Origin: Flavobacterium daejeonense DSM 17708
GTDB lineage: Bacteria; Bacteroidota; Bacteroidia; Flavobacteriales; Flavobacteriaceae
Length of the DNA stretch: 64,000 nucleotides
NCBI RefSeq assembly: GCF_000425425.1
Contig: NZ_AUDK01000007.1
Coordinates: forward strand, 112,286-176,285
Reading direction: 5' to 3'
Part shown: positions 1 through 5,534 of the stretch, in pieces
How positions within the stretch are numbered: position 1 is the stretch's first letter
How the letters are laid out: each line of letters begins with the position of its first letter
Program-made: the position numbers and the translations under genes
The notes under the pieces: generated by a model
Told to the model about the DNA's origin: nothing
What the model saw: the letters and a program-made list of their open reading frames with translations, nothing else
The model's database searches: none

Positions 1-3
1 GCC

Positions 4-33
4 AAAAAACCGCCATTATCAGACGGTTTTTTT
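4..33 (-). terminator. Terminator closing the prophage gene run
   Basis: AAAAAACCG (4-12) pairs with CGGTTTTTT (24-32) around an 11-base loop. On the minus strand this gives a GC stem followed by a T run, just past the last prophage gene (stop at 60). The A/T flanks make it potentially bidirectional. Confidence 0.75.
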
Positions 34-59
34 GAATTTCTATCGATAGCCATATTTAA

Positions 60-164
60 CTATTTTTTTTTGAAGATTTTCCAAAGTAAACCAACCGCAG
101 CCAATCCACCAACCACTAAAACAATCATTTTGTTGTTCGTGTAAAACTCTTTTAACTTTTCCAT
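60..164 (-). CDS. Tiny membrane protein (34 aa), prophage
   Basis: An ATG at 164 opens a 34-residue frame: a short polar N-terminus (MEKLKEFYTNNK), one hydrophobic segment rich in V, G, L and A (about residues 13-28), and a lysine-rich tail (KIFKKK). This is the layout of a single-pass membrane peptide with a positive-inside C-terminus. It is the last gene of the prophage run, 49 bases after the lytic-protein gene and just before the terminator. A holin-like or virion membrane role is possible from context, but nothing in the sequence proves it. Confidence 0.5.
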   Translation of the reverse strand: MEKLKEFYTNNKMIVLVVGGLAAVGLLWKIFKKK

Positions 165-213
165 TTTTTAATATAATTTGAATTAATAATTTACTTTCTT
201 TTGTTCGATTTCT

Positions 214-759
214 TTAGACTGTAAGCGACAAAACAGTATAAAAAAAAAGCAATACAGGCACTAAAATAATGTTGAATTTTCGACCTTTTTTAAGGTTAAC
301 AACAACCCCGTTAAGTTCTTTTATATCAACTAAATCAAAAGCATCTAAAATGTCAGAATCTAATACTTTTGCAGAATCCGCACCGTTTTCATGCTTTATA
401 ATTGCTTTTACTATTGAATAAATCAAATCGAAATCAACTACTTTAAAAACAGCATCGGAAGAAATTCCCGCACCTTTTGCAACAGCATTAATATAAGCTT
501 CTGTATTATTTTCTTTTGGCGGTGCAAACTCAGTAATTAATTTTCGAACCGTGTTTTTTCCTTTTTTTATATCGTTGAAAATATCCAAGATTAAAGCACG
601 AATACCGAATTTCATTTCTTTAAACTGCTCAAATTTCTTATCCGTATTTTGCGATAAAGCTAATTTTCCTTGCCAAGCGATTGAGGTATATATTAAATTC
701 CCTGGGTTGTTGTTCCGAACACCTCTAGCCAAATCGGAACGACCTAAAAAACTACTCAT
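214..759 (-). CDS. Phage lytic / virion protein related to PRD1 structural protein P5 annotation family
   Basis: This 181-residue protein has a motif-rich N-terminal half: RGVRNNNPGNL near residue 12, then W..K, then FEQFKEMKFGIRALILDI near residues 43-60 and FAPPKENNTEAYINAV near 78-93. This pattern marks phage and prophage proteins usually annotated as 'structural protein P5', thought to be peptidoglycan-degrading virion or lysis proteins. A long hydrophobic C-terminal segment (about residues 162-181) suggests membrane anchoring, as expected if it acts from a membrane-containing virion or in host lysis. Its start overlaps the preceding 56-residue gene by 8 bases, which indicates translational coupling. 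The family match is confident; enzyme activity is inferred. Confidence 0.75.
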   Translation of the reverse strand: MSSFLGRSDLARGVRNNNPGNLIYTSIAWQGKLALSQNTDKKFEQFKEMKFGIRALILDIFNDIKKGKNTVRKLITEFAPPKENNTEAYINAVAKGAGISSDAVFKVVDFDLIYSIVKAIIKHENGADSAKVLDSDILDAFDLVDIKELNGVVVNLKKGRKFNIILVPVLLFFYTVLSLTV

Positions 760-922
760 CTTTTACCTCTATTCGTTTTTTAACCGGTGTTTCTTCATTG
801 CCTAAATCAATTTTGTCTAATTCATCGGCAACAAGTTGCAAACCTTTAATAACAGCAGTAAAAACAGCAGCGTATTTTATAATTACTCCTATGATTGAAA
901 TAATTCCTTTTAAGTTTTTCAT
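752..922 (-). CDS. Small membrane protein (56 aa), prophage
   Basis: An ATG at 922 gives 56 residues: a hydrophobic N-terminal segment rich in I, V and A (about residues 5-30, starting MKNLKGIISIIGVII) followed by an acidic then basic hydrophilic tail. The stop overlaps the start of the lytic-protein gene by 8 bases, and its start lies two bases after the stop of the 32-residue gene upstream. The spacing strongly suggests a real cotranslated gene. A holin or virion membrane protein is possible; no family is recognised. Confidence 0.55.
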   Translation of the reverse strand: MKNLKGIISIIGVIIKYAAVFTAVIKGLQLVADELDKIDLGNEETPVKKRIEVKDE

Positions 923-924
923 AA

Positions 925-1023
925 TCAATTAGTTTTTGAGTTTTTTTCTTTTCTTTTTTCCTTTAGGTATTCGAACCCCTCATGTATAATAAGGGGTAAG
1001 AATTTCAATAAAAAACGTAACAT
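925..1023 (-). CDS. Tiny cationic peptide (32 aa), prophage
   Basis: The ATG at 1023 lies three bases past the stop of the 151-residue gene, and the stop lies two bases before the next start, so the frame exactly fills the gap. The peptide has a hydrophobic N-terminal half (MLRFLLKFLPLII) and a lysine-rich C-terminal half. It could be a virion or membrane-active peptide. Inside it is a hairpin, ACCCCT (975-980) with AGGGGT (992-997), so the stretch might instead matter as RNA or DNA structure. No homologue is recognised. Confidence 0.4.
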   Translation of the reverse strand: MLRFLLKFLPLIIHEGFEYLKEKRKEKNSKTN

Positions 1024-1026
1024 GAA

Positions 1027-1482
1027 TTACTGTATAAAAGTTCCTGAATAACCGCCGTTTTTGGCTTTTGGATTCATTACAAAACTCATTTCCTGAACAA
1101 CTACTTTGCCTGTTCTTTTTTCCATCATACCCCAGTAAAAATTATGCTCTCCTGTTTTGGTATTCGTGAAAGTTACAGCAACAGAACCAAACCAACCCTT
1201 TTCAGATTCTTTTGATTTTTGAGTAGTAACGGCACGTATTGAAATCAATTCACGTCCGTTTAGTCTCCAACCAGTAGTTAAGTACTGTTTTTGACCTTTG
1301 TTGTTTCCCTTTTCAGGCGTGTAAGTAGTATGCTTTGCGCCTGAATGTTTAACAAAATCCTTTTTTCTTTGACCTGAACCCGAACCATTTTTACGAGCGT
1401 AATAATCATTTTTGAACGGTGCAAAGGAATGCTGTGTATTGCCTTGCCAATGTGTTGGCTTTTGCATATTATAATTTGCCAT
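1027..1482 (-). CDS. Basic prophage protein of unknown function, likely virion-associated
   Basis: This 151-residue protein is rich in K, G, N and aromatic residues. The N-terminal third is disordered-looking and basic (KNGSGSGQRKKDFVKHSG). Residues from about 70 look beta-stranded: GWRLNGRELISIRAV, then GWFGSVAVTFTNTKTGEHNFYWGMM. The shape suits a minor virion or nucleic-acid-associated protein. It sits in the structural half of the prophage between the 152-residue membrane protein and the tiny peptide genes. I do not recognise the family; the virion role is inferred from position. Confidence 0.6.
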   Translation of the reverse strand: MANYNMQKPTHWQGNTQHSFAPFKNDYYARKNGSGSGQRKKDFVKHSGAKHTTYTPEKGNNKGQKQYLTTGWRLNGRELISIRAVTTQKSKESEKGWFGSVAVTFTNTKTGEHNFYWGMMEKRTGKVVVQEMSFVMNPKAKNGGYSGTFIQ

Positions 1483-1540
1483 TTTAATGCATTATTTGTT
1501 GAATATTAATAATTAACTCACTTAACTTTTTTAAAAGAAT

Positions 1541-1585
1541 TACAATCGTATCTATTAAAAAAATCACTAAATAAATACGATTGTA
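1541..1585. repeat. 11-bp perfect inverted repeat in the prophage
   Basis: TACAATCGTAT (1541-1551) and ATACGATTGTA (1575-1585) are exact reverse complements separated by 23 bases, in the 116-base gap between two structural genes. No long T run follows, so it is not an ordinary terminator. It could be a packaging signal, a second-strand origin or an mRNA-processing hairpin. Confidence 0.6.
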
Positions 1586-1598
1586 TTTTCTTCTTCTT

Positions 1599-2057
1599 TT
1601 ATCTTCGTTTTCCACCTTTTGCAGAACGGAACGCCCAACGGAATGTAAGAAACATAATCAAAGCGAAGATTAAACCGATAACCCAGTAAAGCCACTTTTT
1701 GTTATTTTCCCAAAAAGTTTGAACACCTACCTTAGTTAAAAATGAAGTGGCATTTTGAACAGTTTCATTTTGTGATAAAGCTTTAGCCGTACTATCAGCA
1801 AACTTTGAACCCTGAGCATTTAAAATACTTTCAATTGGCGCAGGAATTTCAACAGTTTTAACTGGTGGTGGTACATAAACTTGTCCTTTTGCTTCCGCAG
1901 CAGCTTTTAAAGCTCGATTTTCCGCAGGTGAATTTGTAGTTGCTACCCTAATAACATCCTTACCAATTGCACCAAATTGCCCCGTAACCGCACGGGTTAC
2001 ATTCTTAAGAGAAATGACCCTCTTAAGTTTAGAGCCTAATTTCTTGAAGAATCCCAT
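1599..2057 (-). CDS. Prophage membrane protein (152 aa), likely virion component
   Basis: The N-terminus is strongly basic (MGFFKKLGSKLKRVISLKN). A helical, alanine-rich middle contains a proline segment (VYVPPPVKTVEIPAP, about residues 60-74). A single transmembrane helix lies near residues 121-145 (WLYWVIGLIFALIMFLTF), followed by a basic C-terminus (RSAKGGKRR). Its start codon overlaps the stop of the candidate capsid gene (TAATG), so the two are probably made together. An internal-membrane or genome-delivery protein of a membrane-containing virion is plausible. No family is recognised. Confidence 0.6.
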   Translation of the reverse strand: MGFFKKLGSKLKRVISLKNVTRAVTGQFGAIGKDVIRVATTNSPAENRALKAAAEAKGQVYVPPPVKTVEIPAPIESILNAQGSKFADSTAKALSQNETVQNATSFLTKVGVQTFWENNKKWLYWVIGLIFALIMFLTFRWAFRSAKGGKRR

Positions 2058-2809
2058 TAGTAAATTTCTTTTAATGAACGAACTACAAAATTAACTACTT
2101 CACCTTGTGCCTTATTCACTTCAATTTGGTCAACATAAAGATGATTGTCAGGCTCTACCAATGGCAAAGTAACTCTATCGGTTAAACCTTGTAAAATAGC
2201 TGTTCCATTTAGAGCCTGAATAGGGTCTAAATCTCTTGAAATAGTTTGTAATTCAAACGGTAAATACTTCACAACCTGTTTTTCACCACCAATCACATAA
2301 CGATAGTGTATATCGCTAACAGTTGGTGAAACAGTCATAACAGCCAAATCGAATCCCGCAACATCAATTTTTTTAGAAAATTCCTCTGAAGCTATTGTTT
2401 TCAATTCAAATTGATAAAGACGATGTGATGTTTTTGGCTCCTCAATACCAAATAAATCATAAGTAACCGCAGCAGCAATTAAATCATCCAATTGAATTTT
2501 AATGCTTTCTTTTTCTCCTAACTGGATTCCGCCATCCTCTGCCAATTCACACAAAGCAATAGTTTCGTAAGTGGCATCTGATTGAGTAGCAGCCGAACCG
2601 AATGTACTAGCCAAAATAAAATCCTTAAGCAAAATTTTGTTTGCTAGAATGATATTAGAACCATTTGCACGCTCGATGTAAACGCTGATTTTCTCAGTTG
2701 TTAAAGCTGAAAGCGACAATCCATCAATAGCTAAAACTAAAGCGCTAATCGACTTTGTAACTGTTAATTCTTGGGAGTTTGTAACCCCTGTAATACTTGC
2801 AATTTTCAT
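2057..2809 (-). CDS. Candidate major capsid protein, possibly double jelly-roll
   Basis: This 250-residue protein is soluble-looking and has no transmembrane segment. It is dense in short alternating beta-type stretches (TEKISVYIERANGSNIIL, ESIKIQLDDL, SHRLYQFELKTI, YRYVIGGEKQVVKYLPFEL, VVNFVVRSL), with a loose two-part layout split near residue 130. Size and order resemble my recollection of the corticovirus PM2 capsid protein P2 (about 269 residues), which also has a strand followed by a helix-like LxDLIL element early on. It is the first gene after the repeat block and begins the structural run. The capsid role is inferred from position, size and strand density; structure prediction would decide it. 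Confidence 0.5.
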   Translation of the reverse strand: MKIASITGVTNSQELTVTKSISALVLAIDGLSLSALTTEKISVYIERANGSNIILANKILLKDFILASTFGSAATQSDATYETIALCELAEDGGIQLGEKESIKIQLDDLIAAAVTYDLFGIEEPKTSHRLYQFELKTIASEEFSKKIDVAGFDLAVMTVSPTVSDIHYRYVIGGEKQVVKYLPFELQTISRDLDPIQALNGTAILQGLTDRVTLPLVEPDNHLYVDQIEVNKAQGEVVNFVVRSLKEIY

Positions 2810-2870
2810 TTTATTATTTTATTTGTTAAACAATTTTGTTGTACAAAGGTTTATGAAGATTGAAAAAAGG

Positions 2871-2930
2871 GGTTTACATTTTTTTACATTTCTTTATATT
2901 TTTTTACATTTTTTTACATTTTTTTATAGT
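2871..2930. repeat. Phased 10-bp A-tract tandem repeat
   Basis: Six consecutive 10-base units follow TTTTTACATT with small changes (first unit begins GG, third has TCTTTATATT, sixth ends ATAGT). The period is one helical turn, so the T/A tracts are in phase and the DNA should be intrinsically curved. It lies just upstream of the capsid-candidate gene and overlaps the end of the 55-residue gene. It may be an iteron array, a promoter-activating curve or a replication element. Confidence 0.75.
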
Positions 2931-3091
2931 ATTCCATAAATAACTAAATCCTGAATTGTAAGAAATTTCCTTTTCAAATTAAGACAGTCTAAAATGGTTC
3001 TATACTCTTTTAAAGCAGTTGGATAAGACACACATAAAATTGTCATTAACTGTTTTTTTGTAACTTTTTGGCTTGTAACATCGTCTTTCAT
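2924..3091 (-). CDS. Small HTH-like prophage protein (55 aa)
   Basis: The ATG at 3091 lies three bases past the rep stop codon, and the frame runs 55 codons. The sequence (MKDDVTSQKVTKKQLMTILC, then SYPTALKEYRTILDCLNL, then RKFLTIQDLVIYGIL) alternates short helices with turns in a way that suits a minimal DNA-binding fold. Position after rep, plus an adjacent repeat array that could be its target, suggests a regulator or replication accessory protein. No family is recognised with certainty. Confidence 0.5.
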   Translation of the reverse strand: MKDDVTSQKVTKKQLMTILCVSYPTALKEYRTILDCLNLKRKFLTIQDLVIYGIL

Positions 3092-3094
3092 GGC

Positions 3095-4291
3095 TTATAA
3101 AAATAAAAGTTTGTGTTCGTTGAATAAATCAAAATCAAAGACCTGTACAATCTTTTCTTTTAATCGAAATTCATGTAGATAAAAATGTAATTTCGAATTA
3201 AACCAATTTATTAACGGCTTATTTGTTGTAAGGTCGATTTCTTCTAAAACCAAATTCATAGCTACTATATAGCTTATATCCTGATTATTTGAATAGTATT
3301 CACGAAACAAAGACTTAACAAGCCGTTTTTTAATGGTTGTACTTGACAAAATAGCGCGCTTAACACGCTTAATAATAGGAGGGTAGGACGTTATATTTTT
3401 TTGAAGCTGTTCAAAATCAAATAATTCTAAAGCAATTTTTTCTTTATTAATTTGGCTTAATCCTGTATTTTCCCGAATTTCAAAAAAACCTTTATTTGCA
3501 ATTTTTACTAATTCAATAAGATTTTCCTTTTTGAAAATTCCCCACGTCATTAACTCCGTTGTTGCTTCATCAGCTTTAGAAAATTCCTTTAAATCCCTAA
3601 AAAAACGACTGTTTAACTGATATTCAAACCGCCAAACTTCATCATTTTTTAATCCGTTTTGTTGATACCAGTCATTTATATACGGCTTTTCGGTTAATTG
3701 TAAAGACAGCGTTTTATTATAACATCTTATAAGTTTTTCACTAGTTCTTTTTCCAATTTGGAAACCATTTAAAACGCTTTTTCCCTTATAAGTTTCATAA
3801 TAAGAATTAATTGCTTTTGTACGACCTGATATAAGATAAGCACCGCCAACGACATCACTGTATAATTTTCGATAGGTAGCTTTACTATCATTCTTATCCA
3901 AACAGACATCCAAGCGATTAACGCTTTTAAATTTGTAGTTTGTTTCATCACAGAACTGTAATAATATTTCTTTTAATTGATTTTCCGGAATTGTATAAAA
4001 TAGATTATTTTCTAACTGAAATTGTGCTAAATCTTCGCTTATTACTGAGGAATGAGGACAGGATAAAAGCGTACCTAATTTTATATCCTTATAAATAATA
4101 TCCGCACGATTTTTAAAGGTTCTACTTCCGTATTCATAAGAATGACTTTTAAAATCGCTTTTAGCTTCAAATTCACCAAAAGGAGTGCCTTCCAAATTCA
4201 TTATTAAGTAATCCATGTTTACCAAAACTTTATCTTTTTGAGTTTTCTTAGATTGTATTTTTAATTGATGTTTTTGCCTGTAGGTTATCAT
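3095..4291 (-). CDS. Rolling-circle replication initiator (Rep_trans-like)
   Basis: This 398-residue protein carries the two signatures I associate with plasmid and phage Rep_trans initiators: NRLDVCLD near residues 125-132, where acidic residues would bind metal, and GFQIGKRTSEKLIRCYNKT near residues 174-192, where aromatic and basic residues line the catalytic region with a candidate nucleophilic tyrosine in CYNK. Related proteins nick the double-strand origin and bind the 5' phosphate covalently. A hairpin-rich non-coding block lies directly upstream, as expected for a cognate origin. Family assignment is good; the exact catalytic tyrosine is inferred. Confidence 0.75.
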   Translation of the reverse strand: MITYRQKHQLKIQSKKTQKDKVLVNMDYLIMNLEGTPFGEFEAKSDFKSHSYEYGSRTFKNRADIIYKDIKLGTLLSCPHSSVISEDLAQFQLENNLFYTIPENQLKEILLQFCDETNYKFKSVNRLDVCLDKNDSKATYRKLYSDVVGGAYLISGRTKAINSYYETYKGKSVLNGFQIGKRTSEKLIRCYNKTLSLQLTEKPYINDWYQQNGLKNDEVWRFEYQLNSRFFRDLKEFSKADEATTELMTWGIFKKENLIELVKIANKGFFEIRENTGLSQINKEKIALELFDFEQLQKNITSYPPIIKRVKRAILSSTTIKKRLVKSLFREYYSNNQDISYIVAMNLVLEEIDLTTNKPLINWFNSKLHFYLHEFRLKEKIVQVFDFDLFNEHKLLFL

Positions 4292-4302
4292 ATTTTTATT
4301 AA

Positions 4303-4427
4303 GTTGGGTGAGTAAGTTCCCGTTATACCCAACGGGAACGATTTATTTTAATTCGTACCACAAAAACAAGAATAACTTTTTCGGGCTTGGCGTTGGAGCC
4401 GCCCCAAAGTTATTTCCTGTTTTTGGG
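4303..4427. other. Candidate prophage replication origin: stacked hairpins
   Basis: The 148-base gap upstream of rep holds a perfect 9-bp stem GTTCCCGTT (4316-4324) / AACGGGAAC (4331-4339) with six-base loop ATACCC. An alternative stem, GTTGGGT (4303-4309) / ACCCAAC (4327-4333), uses the same loop. A long imperfect inverted repeat follows: left arm 4358-4379, right arm 4406-4427, enclosing a GC-rich centre. Such arrangements are typical of nicking sites and complementary-strand origins in rolling-circle replicons. The function is inferred. Confidence 0.55.
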
Positions 4428-4439
4428 AGCAAATGAGAA

Positions 4440-4655
4440 TCATAAAACCGCATAAACCATTTTATAAAGTGATATTGTGTACTGTTCTTTACCTAAATAT
4501 TCGCCATCATTATTGAATTTTATCATTGAATAAATGACATATTTATCATTACGACCAATGCATCTATACCACTTTGAACCGTCACTAAATTTAAATTCTT
4601 GACCTTCTTTTAACTGAAAAGCCTTAACTAATTGAAATTTTACTTTTTGAAACAT
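4440..4655 (-). CDS. Small prophage protein (71 aa), unknown
   Basis: The protein is 71 residues long, basic at the N-terminus and predicted mostly beta (FKFSDGSKWYRCIGR, KYVIYSMIKFNNDGEY). It is the last of three small genes transcribed ahead of the origin block. A small nucleic-acid-binding protein would fit the early position, but no family is recognised. The start at 4655 lies 8 bases after the stop of the preceding gene. Confidence 0.55.
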   Translation of the reverse strand: MFQKVKFQLVKAFQLKEGQEFKFSDGSKWYRCIGRNDKYVIYSMIKFNNDGEYLGKEQYTISLYKMVYAVL

Positions 4656-4663
4656 ATTTTTTT

Positions 4664-4966
4664 TTATTTAAACATTGAATAATGATATTTAGGAAGTTCC
4701 AAAGCTTTATCATTTTGAAGCCTTACAAGCATTTCCATATTTTTTAAGGAAGCTTTTAACAGTTCCATTTCAGCCACAACCAACTGTTTAATTTTATTAT
4801 CGTTTCTTTCAATTTCCCCAAAAGTAAAATCTAACTGATGTTTAATTTGGTCGATTGAAACCGTTTCAACTGGATTTTTAATAAACTCATCAAAATCATA
4901 TTTTAATGATGCATATTGAATTAATAAGGATTCTCTTTTTTGATGCAATTCTTTAATAGTAGCCAT
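4664..4966 (-). CDS. Coiled-coil prophage protein (100 aa), unknown
   Basis: The 100 residues are almost entirely helical and charged, with heptad-like patterns at about residues 4-30 (IKELHQKRESLLIQYASLKY) and 45-85 (EIERNDNKIKQLVVAEMELL). This suggests a coiled-coil oligomer. It is the second of three closely spaced early genes. No enzyme motif is present and the function is unknown. Confidence 0.55.
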   Translation of the reverse strand: MATIKELHQKRESLLIQYASLKYDFDEFIKNPVETVSIDQIKHQLDFTFGEIERNDNKIKQLVVAEMELLKASLKNMEMLVRLQNDKALELPKYHYSMFK

Positions 4967-4969
4967 GAT

Positions 4970-5278
4970 TTAAGGAATTAAAAGGTTATGTTTTAATAAT
5001 TTTTGAAGAAATAATTTTGTAGAATCTGTATAAAAAATAAATTCGTGTACATTGCCAGTTTGAGTTACTGTAAATGAATTATTATCACGTTTTACACAAA
5101 TTCCAGTTTTAGAGCCACGAACACGACAAAAAAATATTTTGTCACTTAAATAAGTTGTTGCACAAAATGGACGGATTTTCTTTAAAAAAGTCTTAGTTTT
5201 GAAATCTGTATTACGCATTTTTAACACGTAATCCATTAATAACACATAATTTTCAAGGGTTGAACGGTTTAGAGCCAT
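4970..5278 (-). CDS. First prophage gene (102 aa), unknown
   Basis: This is the most upstream gene of the prophage run, starting 35 bases inside the dif-like site. The 102-residue product has a helical N-terminus and a central beta-type region with KIFFCRVRGSKTGICVKRDNN and HEFIFYTD. There are three cysteines but no obvious zinc motif. It ends three bases before the next start. An early regulatory or replication-accessory role is possible from position; the family is unrecognised. Confidence 0.55.
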   Translation of the reverse strand: MALNRSTLENYVLLMDYVLKMRNTDFKTKTFLKKIRPFCATTYLSDKIFFCRVRGSKTGICVKRDNNSFTVTQTGNVHEFIFYTDSTKLFLQKLLKHNLLIP

Positions 5279-5313
5279 CTTTTAAACTTTATAGTTAATA
5301 TCTGACTACAAAA

Positions 5314-5341
5314 GTGAACTATAATTTATATTATGTAAAAT
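5314..5341. other. dif: dif-like XerC/XerD recombination site (prophage attachment site)
   Basis: GTGAACTATAA (5314-5324), spacer TTTATA (5325-5330) and TTATGTAAAAT (5331-5341) have the 11-6-11 architecture of dif. The right arm differs from the classical XerD arm TTATGTTAAAT at one position, and the left arm ends in the typical ATAA. The site separates the prophage genes from the chromosome. A second copy is expected just left of the window. Confidence 0.75.
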
Positions 5342-5534
5342 AGAAAATTTAGTAAATTCTTGAAATGCTTCTATGCTCACATTTTGTTAAAATTATTTTA
5401 GCCAAATTGCGTTACAAATAATACACACAAAATACTACATAAAACATTTTTGTAAAACAACTATTTTAGACCAAAACAAATTTATTTTAACTCTTTTATT
5501 TATTAATTTTACTGCTATATTTTAGAAAAATATC

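Larger units (their letters stand above)
1..5341 (-). mobile_element. Compact tailless (ssDNA-type) prophage, right part; left end outside window
   Basis: About a dozen tightly packed genes on the minus strand, several overlapping by 1-8 bases, form a phage-like module: early small genes, an origin-like hairpin block, a Rep_trans-type initiator, a beta-rich candidate capsid protein, membrane proteins and a PRD1-P5-like lytic protein. A terminator closes the gene run at the window's left edge, and a dif-like Xer site lies just beyond the first gene on the right. No integrase, terminase, packaging ATPase or tail protein is visible. Size and content recall small tailless flavobacterial ssDNA phages (FLiP/Finnlakeviridae, obscuriviruses) or corticoviruses. 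The module is seen directly; its classification is inference. The left junction is not visible, so the total length is unknown, though little phage sequence may be missing. Confidence 0.7.

Noticed and set aside
551..805. 84-codon plus-strand frame in the prophage
   Set aside because: It lies antisense to the lytic-protein gene, which has clear family motifs. All prophage genes are on the minus strand.
2871..2930. CRISPR-like array
   Set aside because: The 10-base units are contiguous and have no unique spacers.
3769..3951. 60-codon minus-strand frame inside rep
   Set aside because: It is an alternative frame of the Rep gene, whose own frame carries the Rep motifs.
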